Source: an uncultured Spirochaetia bacterium (GTDB taxonomy: Bacteria; Spirochaetota; UBA4802; JAGODF01). From it: a stretch of DNA of 13,362 bases. Positions 7,346 to 13,362 of the stretch are shown here, one piece after another. The number at the start of each line of letters is the position of its first letter. The stretch's first letter is position 1. The notes beneath the pieces are model-generated. The model was not told the DNA's origin and searched no databases. It worked only from the letters and a program-made list of their open reading frames with translations. The position numbers and the translations under genes were made by a program. The DNA is taken from NCBI GenBank assembly GCA_937967705.1, contig CALCJG010000268.1, positions 1-13,362 of the forward strand, read 5' to 3'.

Positions 7346-8173
7346 TCAGCGACGTTTCCTCATTGCCTCATTCAGCCGAAACCGCACATACCCCTCCAGG
7401 GTCTCCCAGATATGCTCTTCTCTGTGAGGCTCCAGGGTGATCAGGGGTTTTCTGCGCATGGAAGCGATAAAGTCCCTCAGGTAATCGAAATCTATACTCC
7501 CGCTCCCGATGGGACCGTGCGCATCCCGACCTCCCCCGTTGTCATGCAGGTGGAATTGCCTCACATAGCGCCCCAGCACCTTCAGCCAGTGCCGCAGGTC
7601 TGTTTGGGAGAAGGCGTGGATGTGCCCCACGTCCACGCAGTGTCCCGCCGCATAACCCCGGAGAGACCGGAACACATGGTTCATTGCCTCGGGAGTCTCC
7701 TCGTATACATTCTCAATAGAGAGGAAGGAGCCCATCATCCGGCACTTTTCGGCATACCGTTTCAGGTTGGGTATGATGAAGCTGAACCAGTCGTCGTAAA
7801 CAAAGCGGAAACGCTTCTCCTCGTAATTCAGATGCAGTACCACAGACTCGGGCCTGAAGTAACGGATAACCGCGAAGGCCCTGTTCAGACGATCCACCGA
7901 CGCTTTGCGTATCTTGCTGTCCGGCGCTCCCAGGAACAGCTCGTTGAAGGGTGCGTGAACGGTGAGGCGCAGTTTCAGCTTTCTCAGCCAGCGTGACAAT
8001 TCCCGAAAGTATTCGGGGGGATAAAGATCCAGGGAATAGTAACCGATCCCCAGTTCCAGATTGAACCGATGCTCCTCGATCAGCCGCCGGGCGGTATCAT
8101 CCAGTTTCTTTACCTGCATCGTGATGAACACCTGGGAGATGGCCTCACTGACCTCTTCAGAAATTCTTTTCAT
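7346..8173 (-). CDS. Sugar phosphate isomerase/epimerase-like TIM-barrel protein (AP endonuclease 2 family)
   Basis: This 275-residue protein is the last gene of the six-gene operon, starting 12 bp after the transporter stop. It has the hallmarks of the xylose isomerase-like/AP endonuclease family 2 TIM barrel, whose members bind divalent metals in the barrel mouth. Likely metal or catalytic residues fall in order at strand ends: LTVHAPF (His73), VVLHLNYE (His114), LSIENVYE (Glu154), HCVDVGHIHAF (Asp181, His184), FHLHDNGGG (His208, His210, Asp211), DAHGPIGSGSIDF (His219) and ITLEPH (Glu248). The HLHDN...HGPIGSGSIDF run is typical of the sugar isomerase/epimerase branch rather than DNA-repair endonuclease IV, which needs a longer set of ligands. 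Some relatives are hydroxypyruvate isomerases, dehydratases or epimerases; the substrate here is unknown. No signal peptide; cytoplasmic. Confidence 0.8.
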   Translation of the reverse strand: MKRISEEVSEAISQVFITMQVKKLDDTARRLIEEHRFNLELGIGYYSLDLYPPEYFRELSRWLRKLKLRLTVHAPFNELFLGAPDSKIRKASVDRLNRAFAVIRYFRPESVVLHLNYEEKRFRFVYDDWFSFIIPNLKRYAEKCRMMGSFLSIENVYEETPEAMNHVFRSLRGYAAGHCVDVGHIHAFSQTDLRHWLKVLGRYVRQFHLHDNGGGRDAHGPIGSGSIDFDYLRDFIASMRRKPLITLEPHREEHIWETLEGYVRFRLNEAMRKRR

Positions 8174-8185
8174 CTGGCTTTCAAC

Positions 8186-9214
8186 CTAATACCCCATCAG
8201 CATCATCGCGTATCCCAACAGGAGTGCCGGCAGGAGTTTCGCCGCCTTTATGAGGATGAAATCCTTCCGTGAATGGGCCAGCAGGGGGATCATGCCGTGT
8301 CCGTCCTGCACCATGGAATTGACGAAGAGAACGCTGAAGGGTATAATCCCCTGGGCATACATCGTAATGAAGATCATGTGAGGTCCTGATTCCGGAATGA
8401 TGCCGGCAGCGGCAGCCACCAGCAGCATGATCCACTGATTATGGTTTACGTAATCCTTGACGTGGAAATTCTGCACCAGGAGATGCAGTACGACAAAGGC
8501 CCCCAGGGTCCAGAGGAAAATCCTCGGCACATGCTTCTTTGCAATGTGCTCCCAGAGATGCTCCTCCAGAAAATGATCCGGCACGGTGGTCACGATAAAG
8601 AGAGCCGCCAGCAGTGAAACCAGTACGGTAACCTTGGCCCAGCCCCATTCCCTCAGCTCGAACTGATTGGTCAGCAGCAGGATCATAATGAGCACAATGG
8701 CCAGTATCAGCACTCCCCGGGCCAGAGTGCATTTCTTCAGCTGCTGCAGACTGTTGCGGGAAGGATAGCAGTCGCACTGATACGGTTCATGTATCTGAAG
8801 TCCCTCACACTGCATGGGCGAGGCTACGTTCCGGTTTTTGAGGATCAGGTCGGTCACAAAGCCCGCGGCCACACCCAGCACCACGAGAAGCGCCGTGAGA
8901 GCGACAGCCTGTTTTGGCATAAGGGCCAGCATCAGGAAGGCCTCGTCGCCCACCGTGGCAATCATGGCCGTAAGCAGGGCTCCGAAGGAGACCACGCAAT
9001 GTATGTACATGGTGACCACCATAAAGGAACCCAGACAGCCCGGCAGCGCCCCCAGGAAAGCGGCTACAAGATACTGGCCGATACGGCTACGGGAAAGCCT
9101 TTCGCGCCAGGCCCCGCTGGTAATGATGTTGACATATTCGATGACCAGCATCATTACGAAAATGAAAGATGTGATCATCAGAGTGTGGCTAAATATTTCC
9201 ATGACTTCCTTCAC
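8186..9214 (-). CDS. ArsP_2/DUF2899-type 10-TM transporter (putative manganese or heavy-metal exporter)
   Basis: This 342-residue integral membrane protein has about ten hydrophobic segments (roughly 11-31, 47-70, 73-95, 102-125, 167-182, 192-212, 231-250, 259-275, 277-299, 322-341). Two signature stretches of the family are present, GALPGCLGSFMVVTMYIH (55-72) and GIIPESGPHMIFITMYAQG (271-289), which look like an internal repeat of a G-x(2)-P-E/G...MY pattern. The domain is described as a putative 10-TM heavy-metal exporter, and database names often say putative manganese transporter; direct proof of substrate is scarce. The central loop (133-161) carries Cys136, His142, Cys147, Cys149 and Cys162 nearby, a possible metal-sensing or metal-binding patch. 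The start is GTG with a GGAGG five bases upstream; ATG at 9202 is the alternative. It follows the HgdC gene by 18 bp. Confidence 0.8.
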   Translation of the reverse strand: MKEVMEIFSHTLMITSFIFVMMLVIEYVNIITSGAWRERLSRSRIGQYLVAAFLGALPGCLGSFMVVTMYIHCVVSFGALLTAMIATVGDEAFLMLALMPKQAVALTALLVVLGVAAGFVTDLILKNRNVASPMQCEGLQIHEPYQCDCYPSRNSLQQLKKCTLARGVLILAIVLIMILLLTNQFELREWGWAKVTVLVSLLAALFIVTTVPDHFLEEHLWEHIAKKHVPRIFLWTLGAFVVLHLLVQNFHVKDYVNHNQWIMLLVAAAAGIIPESGPHMIFITMYAQGIIPFSVLFVNSMVQDGHGMIPLLAHSRKDFILIKAAKLLPALLLGYAMMLMGY

Positions 9215-9219
9215 AAAAT

Positions 9220-9224
9220 CCTCC
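9220..9224 (-). promoter_or_regulatory. Ribosome-binding site supporting a GTG start for the transporter
   Basis: GGAGG on the minus strand lies five bases before the GTG at 9214, in the 18-bp gap after the HgdC stop. A second weaker AAGGA precedes the ATG at 9202, four codons in, so that start cannot be excluded. Confidence 0.6.
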
Positions 9225-9232
9225 CCGTTCCG

Positions 9233-9997
9233 TCATCCCATCGCCAGAAAGGCAGCGCCGATGGCCCCGGTCATCTGGGACTGGGGAGAAATTATTAGAT
9301 TCGTCCCCAGCTTGTCCTCGATGGCCTTGACGATTCCGGCGTTCTTGGCCACTCCCCCCGTCATCATGACGGGAGAGACCACCCCGGTTCTGCGGGCCAT
9401 GGCCGTTATGCGGGATGCAATGGATTCGTGTATGCCTGCTATGATGTTTTCCCGGCTCTCCCCCTTGGATATGAGGGAGATTACCTCTGATTCGGCGAAT
9501 ACGGTGCAGAGGCTGCTGATGCGGGAGGGTTTTTCCGCATCCAGGGACATCCGCCCGAACTCCTCCAGATCCAGCTCCAAAGCCCTGGCCATGACCTCCA
9601 GGAAGCGGCCGGTACCGGCGGCGCACTTGTCGTTCATGGCAAAGTCCTTTACCTTCCCCTTATCGTCCACGACGATGGACTTGCTGTCCTGGCCGCCGAT
9701 GTCAATGATGGAACGCACCGAGGGATCGATGAAATGGGCCCCTGCCGCATGGCAGGTTATTTCGGTAAGAGCCTTGTCGGCGAAAGTCACGCTGTTGCGC
9801 CCGTAACCCGTGGAGATGATTCGGTCCACTCTCTCTGTATCCAGGGACGCCTCCGCCAGAAGCTTTTCGAAAACGGCCCTGCCTGCCGCTTCGGAGTTGT
9901 ATCCCGTAAAGGCCAGGCTGACCGCGGCCAGTTCTCCGTCCCTGATGAGGGCCGCCTTGGTCGTAATGGATCCTATATCTATACCAACGGTAATCAT
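9233..9997 (-). CDS. 2-hydroxyacyl-CoA dehydratase activator (HgdC-type ATPase)
   Basis: A 254-residue activase of the BadF/BadG/BcrA/BcrD family, close to the usual size of HgdC. In the known system, a homodimer bridged by one [4Fe-4S] cluster hydrolyses ATP to fire an electron into the dehydratase. ATG at 9997 is chosen because MITVGIDIGSITTK is the canonical N-terminus and AAGGGTG precedes it; a longer frame to 10042 would add an unnatural tail. Seen in order: phosphate-binding GIDIGSITTKA (5-15), IIDIGGQDSKS (97-107), NDKCAAGTGRFLE (122-134, cluster ligand Cys125), SSLCTVFAESEV (161-172, second ligand Cys164) and MMTGGVAKNAG (211-221). It sits between a Nudix hydrolase gene (29 bp upstream) and a transporter gene, with no dehydratase subunit beside it, so its electron acceptor is unknown. 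Confidence 0.92.
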   Translation of the reverse strand: MITVGIDIGSITTKAALIRDGELAAVSLAFTGYNSEAAGRAVFEKLLAEASLDTERVDRIISTGYGRNSVTFADKALTEITCHAAGAHFIDPSVRSIIDIGGQDSKSIVVDDKGKVKDFAMNDKCAAGTGRFLEVMARALELDLEEFGRMSLDAEKPSRISSLCTVFAESEVISLISKGESRENIIAGIHESIASRITAMARRTGVVSPVMMTGGVAKNAGIVKAIEDKLGTNLIISPQSQMTGAIGAAFLAMG

Positions 9998-10026
9998 GAA
10001 ATCACCCTTTCCAATAAAATCCCCGC

Positions 10027-10635
10027 TCATCGCTCCTGACAATCCTGCAGCACCTTGGCGGCAAAATCGGTCAGTATGCGGGCCGTAAGTCCCCAGATCT
10101 CGAAACGGTCGAAGAGGTAATGGTACACCTTGTACTCATGTCCCTCATGCTCATAATACTGAATCTTGTGATACTCCCTGTCCTGGAAGATGCGCAGAGG
10201 CACCTCTATATACTCATCAATCTCATCGGCATTGATACGATACTCCTGGGGATAGGAAATGGTCCCCACAAACGTGGCTATATGGAAACCGAAGAGGGAG
10301 ATAAAATCGTCAAAGCGTCCCAGATAGGTGATTTTCTCCCTCCCTATGCCCACCTCCTCGCAGGTTTCACGATAGGCTGTGTCGAGAAGGGTGCCATCCC
10401 CCCCGTCATACTTTCCTCCCGGGAGGGATATCTGCCCCTTGTGCGTGGTCACCTTGTCCGTTCTCTTTGTGAGCAGCACATGAGCCTCACCCTCCTTGTT
10501 CATCAGCAGCATCATCACCGCCGAGGCACGCAGATCGGGCCTCTCTATGCTCCGAACGTCCCGGGACTTCAGCCGGCCAGCGAGTTCCTCCTGAAAGCGG
10601 TCAAAGCCGGACGCTTCGTCGAATTGCAGCCTCAT
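10027..10635 (-). CDS. Nudix hydrolase, CoA pyrophosphatase type (NudL-like)
   Basis: This 202-residue protein matches the NudL/CoA pyrophosphatase branch, which splits CoA or acyl-CoA into 3',5'-ADP and (acyl-)4'-phosphopantetheine. The family-specific NuCoA-like stretch is visible at 54-74 (LLTKRT...HKGQISLPGG), directly followed by the Nudix box ending REtCEEVGI (89-97), with metal-binding Glu90, Glu93 and Glu94. As in other NudL proteins the first Glu of the classical box is not obvious. The ATG at 10635 has GGAGA five bases upstream and lies inside the end of the fumarase beta gene (35-bp overlap), implying translational coupling. Placed next to an HgdC activase, it could remove damaged or dead-end CoA species, which is inference. 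Confidence 0.87.
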   Translation of the reverse strand: MRLQFDEASGFDRFQEELAGRLKSRDVRSIERPDLRASAVMMLLMNKEGEAHVLLTKRTDKVTTHKGQISLPGGKYDGGDGTLLDTAYRETCEEVGIGREKITYLGRFDDFISLFGFHIATFVGTISYPQEYRINADEIDEYIEVPLRIFQDREYHKIQYYEHEGHEYKVYHYLFDRFEIWGLTARILTDFAAKVLQDCQER

Positions 10636-11164
10636 AGGTATCTCCGCCCTCCGTGTCGTTCACTACAATCGCCGGGAAATCCTTCACCTCGAACCGGTAA
10701 ACGGCCTCGGGACCCAGATCTTCGAAGGCCACCAGACGGGAGGAGGTGATGCATCGGCTTAGGTAGACCGCCGCCCCCCCGTAGGTGCCGAAGTAGACCG
10801 CACCGTACTGTCCCAGCAGGCTTATGACATGATCCGAACGTTTGCCCTTGCCGATGAATCCCCGCACGCCCAGCTTCAGCATCATCTCCGTGGCGGGGTC
10901 CATGCGGGACGAGGTGGTGGGCCCGGCCGCTCCGACGATGCGCCCCGGGGGGGCGGGACTGGGGCCCACGTAATAGAGAACCTGATCCTTCAGATCGAAC
11001 GGCAGTTTCCCACCCTCCTTTAGAATTCGTCCTATCCGCTCATGGGCCTTGTCCCGGGCCGTGAAGAGAACGCCGCTGAGCCGGACGTGATCTCCCGCCC
11101 TGAGGGAACGCGCCACGGTCTCGTCAAAAGGGGTGATGATGCTCTTCCAGGAATCCATGCTCAT
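10601..11164 (-). CDS. Class I fumarate hydratase, beta (C-terminal) subunit
   Basis: A 187-residue beta subunit of the iron-sulfur, oxygen-sensitive class I fumarase / L-tartrate dehydratase family. With the alpha subunit it interconverts fumarate and (S)-malate in the cytoplasm. The ATG at 11164 overlaps the alpha stop as ATGA, a classic coupled arrangement; an ATG two codons later is also possible. Family landmarks: GDHVRLSGVLFTARDKAHER (24-43), with the conserved RDxAH, GPTTSSRMD at 81-89, GFIGKGK at 102-108 and a C-terminal IVVNDTEGGDTY. These are the substrate-binding parts that pair with the alpha subunit's cluster. Class I fumarase and tartrate dehydratase cannot be told apart with certainty by eye; fumarase is the commoner role. 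The gene's last 35 bp encode the start of the Nudix gene. Confidence 0.88.
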   Translation of the reverse strand: MSMDSWKSIITPFDETVARSLRAGDHVRLSGVLFTARDKAHERIGRILKEGGKLPFDLKDQVLYYVGPSPAPPGRIVGAAGPTTSSRMDPATEMMLKLGVRGFIGKGKRSDHVISLLGQYGAVYFGTYGGAAVYLSRCITSSRLVAFEDLGPEAVYRFEVKDFPAIVVNDTEGGDTYEAAIRRSVRL

Positions 11165-12009
11165 AGCTCGATTTTTCTGTACCTGAGAGAATGGCAATTG
11201 ATGTTAAGCGCCACCGGAAGGGAGGCGATATGCGACGGGGCCTCCCGTATGTAAACCCCTGCCGCCGTGTTTTTTCCCCCGTAACCCAGGGGTCCCACTC
11301 CCGTGGCGTTGACCGCCTCAAGAACTCTCTGCTCCAGATGGGCGTAAAAGGGATCAGGATGAGAGGTGTTGACCCCCCGAAGTACGGCCCTCTTGGCGTT
11401 GATCATGGCCGCATCGGCGGTCCCGCCGATGCCGATACCCAAGAATACCGGAGGGCAGGGATTGGGACCCGCCTCCCGCACGCTTTCCGCCGCGAAGAGG
11501 ACGATCTCGTCCGGTGAGGCGGTTGGCCGGAACATTTTAAGCCGGGTCATATTTTCCGAGCCTCCCCCCTTGAGATAGACCGTGAGACTGATCCTGTCTC
11601 CCTCCACAATGTCCGTATGGATAAAGCAGGGTGTGTTGGTCCCGGTGTTAACCCGCCTCAGGGGATCGCTCACGATGGATTTTCTGAGGTAAAACTCTTC
11701 ATAGGCCCGGGCTGTATAGAGGTTTATGGAATTCCCGAGCCCAGGCCCCTGCAGGCAGACCTCCTGTCCCAGTTCCAGAAAGACGATTACGGCGCCGCAG
11801 TCCTGGCACAGGGGCAGACGGTCCTCCGGGGCCATTTGTGCGTTGTCACAGAGCACCGCAAGGGTTTCCTTCCCGGTCCGGTCGGTCTCCCCGTCCCTCA
11901 TACCCTGCAGTGCAACCAGCACCCCTGCCGGAAGGAAGAAGCTGGAGCTGTAAATCAGATCATAGACCGCCTTCCCGATCTCCCCGGTATGAACTTTCCT
12001 CTGTCCCAT
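11161..12009 (-). CDS. Class I fumarate hydratase, alpha (N-terminal) subunit
   Basis: A 282-residue alpha subunit carrying the catalytic [4Fe-4S] cluster. The three cluster-ligand cysteines of the family are recognisable: Cys68 in LPLCQDCG, Cys185 in GPNPCPP and Cys272 in NINCHS. Other landmarks are TGTNTPCFIHTDIV (122-135), LKGGGSENMTRLKMF (146-160) and GIGIGGTADAA (191-201). ATG at 12009 gives the usual family length; the frame continues upstream with a further ATG at 12063, but the ribosome-binding sites for both are poor (GGAAGGG is 13 bases before 12009). It is the first gene of the six-gene operon, driven by the promoter at 12091-12119. The enzyme class is inactivated by oxygen, consistent with the anaerobic character of the neighbouring HgdC. 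L-tartrate dehydratase is the main alternative. Confidence 0.9.
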   Translation of the reverse strand: MGQRKVHTGEIGKAVYDLIYSSSFFLPAGVLVALQGMRDGETDRTGKETLAVLCDNAQMAPEDRLPLCQDCGAVIVFLELGQEVCLQGPGLGNSINLYTARAYEEFYLRKSIVSDPLRRVNTGTNTPCFIHTDIVEGDRISLTVYLKGGGSENMTRLKMFRPTASPDEIVLFAAESVREAGPNPCPPVFLGIGIGGTADAAMINAKRAVLRGVNTSHPDPFYAHLEQRVLEAVNATGVGPLGYGGKNTAAGVYIREAPSHIASLPVALNINCHSLRYRKIEL

Positions 12010-12090
12010 GAAAACCGTGCTACCCTTCCGGATATCTCCCTTACGCTGAAATCCCTGCCGCATGCCCCCTGAATAAGGACCGAAGCCATA

Positions 12091-12119
12091 ATTTGAATCA
12101 CTCCCCCGGCATCCGTCAA
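12091..12119 (-). promoter_or_regulatory. Sigma70-like promoter of the fumarase-to-TIM-barrel operon
   Basis: On the minus strand TTGACG (12119-12114, 5 of 6 to consensus) and TCAAAT (12096-12091, 4 of 6) are spaced by 17 bases. Transcription would begin near 12084, about 75 bases before the preferred fumarase start at 12009. Confidence 0.55.
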
Positions 12120-12149
12120 GAAGAATTATTATCCCTACCAATCTCCGGC

Positions 12150-12178
12150 TTGACAAAATATTTTTTCCCGGTTATTCT
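12150..12178 (+). promoter_or_regulatory. Sigma70-like promoter of the PilZ-HMG-CoA reductase gene
   Basis: A perfect TTGACA (12150-12155), a 17-base AT-rich spacer and TATTCT (12173-12178, 4 of 6) predict a start near 12185, about 67 bases before the ATG. It is arranged back to back with the fumarase promoter: the two -35 boxes are 30 bases apart, so the polymerases would compete or share a regulator. Confidence 0.65.
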
Positions 12179-12237
12179 GCTCATCCTCTCGGGAACGCAC
12201 CCCCAGGGGGAGGAACCAAGCGTAATTCCCGAATTTC

Positions 12238-12242
12238 AGGAG
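12238..12242 (+). promoter_or_regulatory. Ribosome-binding site of the PilZ-HMG-CoA reductase gene
   Basis: AGGAG lies nine bases before the ATG at 12252. It supports a start that includes the PilZ domain rather than an internal one nearer the reductase domain. Confidence 0.7.
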
Positions 12243-12251
12243 CATCACCTC

Positions 12252-13362
12252 ATGACCTGTGAAGGAAAAGAAACCGGCGAAGGGCGTACTCTTTCCCGCC
12301 GATATTATCATCAGGGCCGCATGCCGGCCGTATTCTTCATCATCAACGGAAAATCCTACACCGGGCTTCTTACGGACATCTCCCACCGGGGGCTGGGGAT
12401 CGTAACGGAGTGGAACCTGCTGGCCAGGCAGGGTGACGAAATTACCGTGATGTACATCGGCAAGACTGAAAAGGAGTACTCCATCGAGGGGCTGCGAATC
12501 GCCCAGATCCGAAACGACTACACCACCAAGGACGTGCATCTGGGCATCTTCGTGCCACGGGACGAAATGGCCCTGAGGCTGGACGAGATCGCCCGCCAGC
12601 TTGCCGTGGAAAAGCCCCTGGAGGTCAGCCGGGATTACAACATGGAGCGCATCCCCCCCTTCCCCGGAAGCAAGCATTTCAGCGAGCAGGCCGTCAAGGC
12701 CCGGCTGGAATGGGCCCGGGGCGTAACGGGCGCCCGCCTGGAACAGATCAGCCGATCCCTCCTGGAACCGGAAACCCTGGCCGGCAACATCGAAAACTAC
12801 ATCGGGGCGGTACAGATCCCCCTCGGCATAGCGGGTCCGCTGCTGGTCCGGGGGCACTATACCAGCGATTACATCCCGATTCCCATCGCCACCAGCGAGG
12901 GGGCCCTCGTCAGCTCCATAACCCGGGGAGCCAAGGTGTGCAATCATGCCGGCGGCGTGACCGTCAGCGTCAACCGCCAGCGCATGCTCAGGGCCCCCGT
13001 CTTCTTCTGCGAGGACATGTCCGGCGCCCTCAACCTGGAAAAATGGCTCCTGAACAACGTGGCCCGAATCACCGAGAAGGCAGACAGCGTCTCTTCGGTG
13101 GGGCGCCTCACGGAAATGATACCCTTCGTTTTCGGCGAAACCGTACACATCCGGTTCTATTACAATACCGGCGACGCCGCAGGACAGAACATGACAACCG
13201 CCTGCACCTGGGTGGCCTGCGAATGGATCTCCGAGCAGATTAAAAACGACAAGTCCATCAAGTTCCTCAAGTACAACATTGAGGGAAACATGTCGGGGGA
13301 CAAAAAGGCCAACTACCAGAACTACATCGACGGCCGCGGCGTGGGCGTGGTGGCCTCCTGTT
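12252..13362 (+). CDS. PilZ domain fused to class I-like HMG-CoA reductase (3'-truncated by window)
   Basis: The frame is open for 370 codons and runs off the right edge. Residues about 15-102 form a PilZ domain, known in other proteins as a c-di-GMP receptor: SRRYYHQGRMP (15-25), a strand-rich middle, TDISHRGLGI (41-50; Asp42, Ser44, Gly47 of the DxSxxG motif) and GDEITVMYIG (61-70). The RxxxR motif is imperfect: Arg17 and Arg23 are too far apart. A linker of about 50 residues follows. From about 150 the chain is HMG-CoA reductase: ENYIGAVQIPLGIAGPL (181-197), IATSEGALVSSITRGAKV (212-229; probable catalytic Glu217), GDAAGQNM (307-314) and GNMSGDKKANYQNYIDGRG (345-363; probable catalytic Lys at 351). 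The style resembles the class I enzymes, which reduce HMG-CoA to mevalonate with NADPH. The later catalytic Asp and His lie beyond the window. Confidence 0.88.
   Translation, partial: MTCEGKETGEGRTLSRRYYHQGRMPAVFFIINGKSYTGLLTDISHRGLGIVTEWNLLARQGDEITVMYIGKTEKEYSIEGLRIAQIRNDYTTKDVHLGIFVPRDEMALRLDEIARQLAVEKPLEVSRDYNMERIPPFPGSKHFSEQAVKARLEWARGVTGARLEQISRSLLEPETLAGNIENYIGAVQIPLGIAGPLLVRGHYTSDYIPIPIATSEGALVSSITRGAKVCNHAGGVTVSVNRQRMLRAPVFFCEDMSGALNLEKWLLNNVARITEKADSVSSVGRLTEMIPFVFGETVHIRFYYNTGDAAGQNMTTACTWVACEWISEQIKNDKSIKFLKYNIEGNMSGDKKANYQNYIDGRGVGVVASC

Noticed and set aside
7338..7349. Palindrome CTGAT-TC-ATCAG spanning both convergent stop codons, as a shared terminator
   Set aside because: The five-base arms with a two-base centre are too short to form a stable hairpin, and no U tract follows. 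The symmetry comes largely from the two TGA stops and chance.
9998..10042. Longer HgdC starting at 10042
   Set aside because: It would add 15 residues with no homology before the canonical MITVGIDIGS, overlap the end of the Nudix gene, and ignore the ribosome-binding site before 9997.
12196..12214. CCCCCAGGGGG in the HMG-CoA reductase leader as a regulatory hairpin
   Set aside because: The symmetric centre leaves only a three-base loop and about four base pairs, and no riboswitch-like context is visible.
12135..13148. Open minus-strand frame antisense to the PilZ-HMG-CoA reductase gene
   Set aside because: The plus strand encodes unmistakable reductase and PilZ motifs over the same bases, and the minus frame shows no recognisable motif.

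Overview
The window looks like a piece of an anaerobic, Gram-negative bacterial genome of moderate GC, probably assembled from a metagenome. The signs are an outer-membrane-type barrel protein with a signal peptide, oxygen-sensitive [4Fe-4S] enzymes (two-subunit class I fumarase, two HgdC-type acyl-CoA dehydratase activases) and a PilZ domain. The "hydrophilic loop plus barrel" protein at 904-1725 and the giant fused activase are styles I associate with Spirochaetota or Desulfobacterota, but the phylum is a guess.

Layout. Bases 1-193 do not match the rest: about 77% GC by hand count over 1-180, coding-like on the minus strand, ending in a run of 12 C. They are probably a chimeric assembly end. 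From 194 a plus-strand frame begins without a start and runs to 715 (5'-truncated unknown protein). A predicted outer-membrane protein (904-1725, +) then converges on a two-gene minus-strand unit: a 1434-residue fused activase/dehydratase-like protein (6720-2416) followed by a YiiX-like cysteine hydrolase (2386-1733). A noncoding stretch of about 320 bp (6721-7041) holds an inverted repeat and two tandem hairpins, and precedes a small unknown plus-strand gene (7042-7341).

From 12009 down to 7346 lies a tight six-gene minus-strand operon: fumarase alpha, fumarase beta (ATGA overlap), CoA-pyrophosphatase-type Nudix hydrolase (35-bp overlap), stand-alone HgdC activase, ArsP_2/DUF2899-type membrane transporter, and a metal-dependent TIM-barrel protein. 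A good sigma70-like promoter sits upstream. Back to back with it is a second, better promoter driving a plus-strand gene that runs off the right edge: an N-terminal PilZ domain fused to a class I-like HMG-CoA reductase. This fusion is the most interesting item, because it suggests direct c-di-GMP control of the committed step of the mevalonate pathway.

Working together: fumarase, CoA pyrophosphatase and HgdC suggest anaerobic C4-dicarboxylate and CoA-thioester chemistry, and the 1434-residue protein carries activase and dehydratase-like modules in one chain. No separate HgdA/HgdB dehydratase is encoded here, so the partner of the stand-alone activase is unknown. No tRNA, rRNA, CRISPR array or insertion sequence was seen.
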